Assembly: GCA_025353435.1 (NCBI GenBank)
Contig: JANXQR010000683.1
Location: forward strand, 1 to 8,396
Reading direction: 5' to 3'
Source of the DNA: Acidobacteriota bacterium
Lineage (GTDB): Bacteria > Acidobacteriota > Terriglobia > Terriglobales > Acidobacteriaceae
DNA: 8,396 bases
Each line of letters opens with the position of its first letter. The first letter of the stretch is position 1. The notes below the pieces were generated by a model. It ran no database searches. It saw only the letters and a program-made list of their open reading frames with translations, and was not told where the DNA came from. Shown one piece after another: positions 6,775-8,396 of the stretch. A program made the translations under genes and the position numbers.

Positions 6775-6863
6775 TTCTTGATCCTCCTCAGAGCCTCTGC
6801 GGGACGAATGACATCGATCCCAAAAGTGCTGCGCGCCTCACGCAGGTGGGTTCCCCTAAATGC
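6771..6863 (-). pseudogene. C-terminal remnant of a PIN-domain toxin gene
   Basis: A 30-codon open stretch directly upstream of the antitoxin translates as AFRGTHLREARSTFGID followed by VIRPAEALRRIKK and a TGA that overlaps the antitoxin ATG (ATGA at 6771-6774). The pattern FRG...FGI-V--PAEALRRI resembles the extreme C-terminus of PIN-family (VapC-like) toxins, where a hydrophobic strand is followed by a terminal PAE/L helix. A TAG stop at 6864-6866 closes the frame upstream and there is no start codon. The catalytic Asp residues of a PIN domain, expected in the missing part, are absent. The lipoprotein gene's stop lies only 6 bases beyond the remnant, so a deletion probably joined the two. 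The assignment rests on a short match from memory plus gene order. Confidence 0.6.
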
Positions 6864-6869
6864 CTAATG

Positions 6870-7301
6870 TCAGCGTGAACCTGTTCGGTCTTCGAGGACG
6901 TCCAGAAGAAAATAGCCATCTTGATCCCGTCTGAGTTGACCCAACTTGCGTAACGAGAGAATCTCAACCTGTTTCCCATTACGACTCAAGATCAAATGCC
7001 ACTCGCTGAGCGGATCAGCATCACGGCCAATCCTAATCTTATCGAACAAGTAGACCCTGCAAGCTCTCCCATGCCCGGGGATGTCGATTGTGAGACGGCC
7101 ATCAGCAGGAACTTTCAGCTCGGCGGTGCTGCGCGTTTCAATCGTCACCCCATATTCTTGCGGGGCAGGAGCGATGATGTGTACACGGATCTCGGATGGT
7201 GGTTCTGGTAATTGCAAGCGGTAGGCGCAACCAGTCATTCCGGCCAAAATGGCTGTTGCTTTGAAGGCTTCAATCGCTAAAGACAAATTCGCTCGTCTCA
7301 T
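6870..7301 (-). CDS. Small hypothetical lipoprotein
   Basis: A 143-residue protein. The N-terminus has two Arg residues, a short hydrophobic stretch (ATAILAGMTG, 15-24) and Cys25 in a plausible lipobox (GMTGC), so it is likely lipid-anchored on the periplasmic side. The mature part (about 35-135) looks like a beta-rich domain: IRVHIIAPAPQEYGVTIET, a strand ending GRLTIDIP, then CRVYLFDKIRIG and WHLILSRNGKQVEILSLRKL. I know no function; similar uncharacterised proteins seem to occur in Acidobacteriota (from memory). No Shine-Dalgarno precedes the ATG; instead TAGAAT lies 8 bases upstream, raising the possibility of a leaderless mRNA. The C-terminal residues EDRTGSR abut the toxin remnant and may have been altered by the deletion there. 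The gene could now drive transcription of the downstream antitoxin. Confidence 0.65.
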   Translation of the reverse strand: MRRANLSLAIEAFKATAILAGMTGCAYRLQLPEPPSEIRVHIIAPAPQEYGVTIETRSTAELKVPADGRLTIDIPGHGRACRVYLFDKIRIGRDADPLSEWHLILSRNGKQVEILSLRKLGQLRRDQDGYFLLDVLEDRTGSR

Positions 7302-7309
7302 TTGAGTTG

Positions 7310-7315
7310 ATTCTA
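7310..7315 (-). promoter_or_regulatory. Possible -10 element of a leaderless lipoprotein transcript
   Basis: TAGAAT (five of six consensus bases) on the minus strand ends 8 bases before the ATG at 7301. Transcription from it would start at or next to the start codon. No clear -35 is visible 16-18 bases upstream. Confidence 0.3.
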
Positions 7316-7454
7316 CGAAATGCGGATCGTTATCGGGGAATGGCCTGCACTGAGCAGGGAAGTCACCGCGCTATGTGAAGAGACTCTTAGGTTCGGGTTC
7401 CGAGGCTATCGCCGCGTATGCGGACGTTACTGAGTTACAACTGACAAGACTGCC

Positions 7455-7474
7455 CACGAGAGCTTCCTCTCGTG
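7455..7474. other. Perfect 8-bp hairpin upstream of acs
   Basis: CACGAGAG (7455-7462) and CTCTCGTG (7467-7474) pair perfectly around the tetraloop CTTC. It is followed at once by GCAGT/ACTGC (7474-7478 with 7486-7490) and TGCCG/CGGCA (7495-7499 with 7506-7510). No T-tract follows, so this is not a normal terminator. It may be an operator, or a structured RNA if transcription starts further upstream. Confidence 0.5.
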
Positions 7475-7493
7475 CAGTTGCAATGACTGCGAC

Positions 7494-7521
7494 TTGCCGT
7501 TTGTGCGGCAGACTCGATAAA
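7494..7521 (+). promoter_or_regulatory. Candidate promoter of acs
   Basis: TTGCCG (7494-7499) and GATAAA (7516-7521) are 16 bases apart, each matching four of six consensus bases. Transcription would begin near 7528, giving a leader of about 88 bases. The third hairpin (7495-7510) overlaps the -35 and spacer, so it could also act as a repressor site. Confidence 0.4.
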
Positions 7522-7615
7522 GTGGGACGCACACGAATGCTCTTTTGAAGCGCACCATCCGGCCGCAACAATCAGACACGCTTCGAGTTTTCCTTCGCCC
7601 AAAAAGGACTTTTTC

Positions 7616-8396
7616 ATGTCATCCATTCCGGCAGTCCCAGTGAATCAGGACCTCGACTCAACACTTCGCGAAGACCGCGTTTTTCCGCCCCCGCCTGAAT
7701 TCAGCGAAAAGGCTCACATCAAGAGCCTCGCCGAATATGAAACGCTCTATCGCCAATCGATTGACGATCCGGAGGGGTTCTGGGCGAACGTGGCGAAGGA
7801 CCTGCACTGGTTCAAGCCGTGGGACAAGGTGTTGGAGTGGAATCTGCCGTGGGCGAAGTGGTTTGTAGGCGGGAAGATGAACCTGAGCTACAACTGCCTC
7901 GATCGTCATGTAGCCCGCCATGAACTGGGAGCGCGCCCGGACAAGACGGCACTCATCTGGGAGGGTGAGCCGGGAGAGGTTCGGCGGCTGACATTTGCCG
8001 AGCTGCACGTGGAGGTGCAGAAGTTTGCCAACGCGCTCAAGTCGCTGGGAATTAAGAAGGGCGACCGCGTGGCGATTTATATGGGCATGACACCGGAGCT
8101 TGCGATCGCGCTGCTGGCGTGTGCGCGGATTGGGGCGGTGCACTCGGTAATCTTTGGCGGATTTGCAGCGAATGCGATTGCCGATCGCGTGAATGACTGC
8201 TCGGCCGTTGCGATTCTTACGCAGGATACGAGCTACCGGCGCGGAAACGAGATCCAGCTCAAGCGGACCGTTGACGAGGCGATGCCGGCGTGTCCGACCG
8301 TGCAGCATGTGATTGTGTACCGTCGCAGTGGCAGCGCCGTGAACATGGTGGCGGGGCGCGACTGGTGGTGGCAGGACCTGATGGCCACTGCGCCAA
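7616..8396 (+). CDS. acs: Acetyl-CoA synthetase (AMP-forming), 5' part
   Basis: The first 260 codons of a gene that continues past the right edge; full-length Acs is about 650 residues. The cytosolic enzyme converts acetate, ATP and CoA to acetyl-CoA through acetyl-AMP. Visible hallmarks are the N-terminal ACAS region (YETLYRQSIDDPEGFWANVA, 41-60), NLSYNCLDRHV (89-99), ALIWEGE (112-118), the GDRVAIYMGMTPE segment (149-161), IGAVHSVIFGGF (172-183) and GRDWWWQDL (247-255). The catalytic P-loop-like motif and the acetylated lysine lie outside the window. AAGGA (7604-7608) sits 7 bases before the ATG. The frame is intact throughout. A substitution is seen in the CoA-phosphate region: RRGNEIQLK (208-216), where enterobacterial Acs has a second Arg in place of Asn211. 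A propionyl-CoA synthetase cannot be excluded from this half. Confidence 0.93.
   Translation, partial: MSSIPAVPVNQDLDSTLREDRVFPPPPEFSEKAHIKSLAEYETLYRQSIDDPEGFWANVAKDLHWFKPWDKVLEWNLPWAKWFVGGKMNLSYNCLDRHVARHELGARPDKTALIWEGEPGEVRRLTFAELHVEVQKFANALKSLGIKKGDRVAIYMGMTPELAIALLACARIGAVHSVIFGGFAANAIADRVNDCSAVAILTQDTSYRRGNEIQLKRTVDEAMPACPTVQHVIVYRRSGSAVNMVAGRDWWWQDLMATAP

Larger units (their letters stand above)
7302..7615. other. Divergent spacer between the lipoprotein gene and acs
   Basis: Within these 314 bases I see a -10-like TAGAAT next to the lipoprotein start, three consecutive hairpins at 7455-7510 and a candidate acs promoter at 7494-7521. A 37-codon plus-strand frame at 7320-7433 has no ribosome binding site and no recognisable product. 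Confidence 0.5.

Noticed and set aside
7320..7433. 37-codon plus-strand small ORF starting MRIVIGEWPAL
   Set aside because: No ribosome binding site, no recognisable similarity and short enough to occur by chance.
7658..8308. 216-codon minus-strand open frame opposite acs
   Set aside because: Antisense shadow; the plus strand encodes a continuous, well-conserved Acs N-terminal half.
1..8396. CRISPR array, tRNA or rRNA genes, transposase or integrase
   Set aside because: No regularly spaced direct repeats, no cloverleaf-like sequence and no recombinase motifs were seen on either strand.

Overview
The window looks like chromosomal DNA of an Acidobacteriota bacterium (Terriglobia-like). It is fairly GC-rich. 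The best support is the character of two proteins: a TonB-family protein opening MSVNQPPIRANFG with a C-terminal domain containing GLGHGLDEEA, and a secreted M48-like protein with an AFNDR segment and a Pro/Gln-rich tail. The placement rests on recalled family resemblance, not on a search. Most genes are housekeeping or envelope functions with one small, eroded accessory locus.

Layout. Bases 95-3155 hold a minus-strand pair: a TonB-like energy-transducer protein (2094-3155), then an exported M48 metallopeptidase-fold protein (155-2011), closed by a strong intrinsic terminator (95-135). The M48 protein appears to lack two of the three expected zinc ligands. A long, A+T-richer intergenic stretch (3156-3762) follows, containing several inverted repeats and one doubtful minus-strand ORF. 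The plus strand then carries galE (3763-4761) and an MHS-family MFS transporter (4952-6409).

The accessory patch is at 6523-7301 on the minus strand. It holds a small lipoprotein gene, a 30-codon tail that looks like the end of a PIN-domain toxin gene, and an intact ribbon-helix-helix antitoxin-like gene. The toxin tail and antitoxin still overlap by ATGA, and the antitoxin's ribosome binding site still lies inside the toxin remnant. A large imperfect hairpin (6478-6520) separates the antitoxin from the convergent transporter gene. After a 314-base spacer with three consecutive hairpins and a plausible promoter, acs (acetyl-CoA synthetase) starts at 7616 and runs off the right edge.

Functional reading. 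The TonB/M48 pair suggests an envelope function. GalE supplies UDP-galactose for surface polysaccharides or galactose use. The MHS transporter and Acs could both serve organic-acid or acetate metabolism, but they are not adjacent and this link is inference. No complete novel system is evident. The strongest leads are the probable pseudo-metallopeptidase and the decayed toxin-antitoxin locus.
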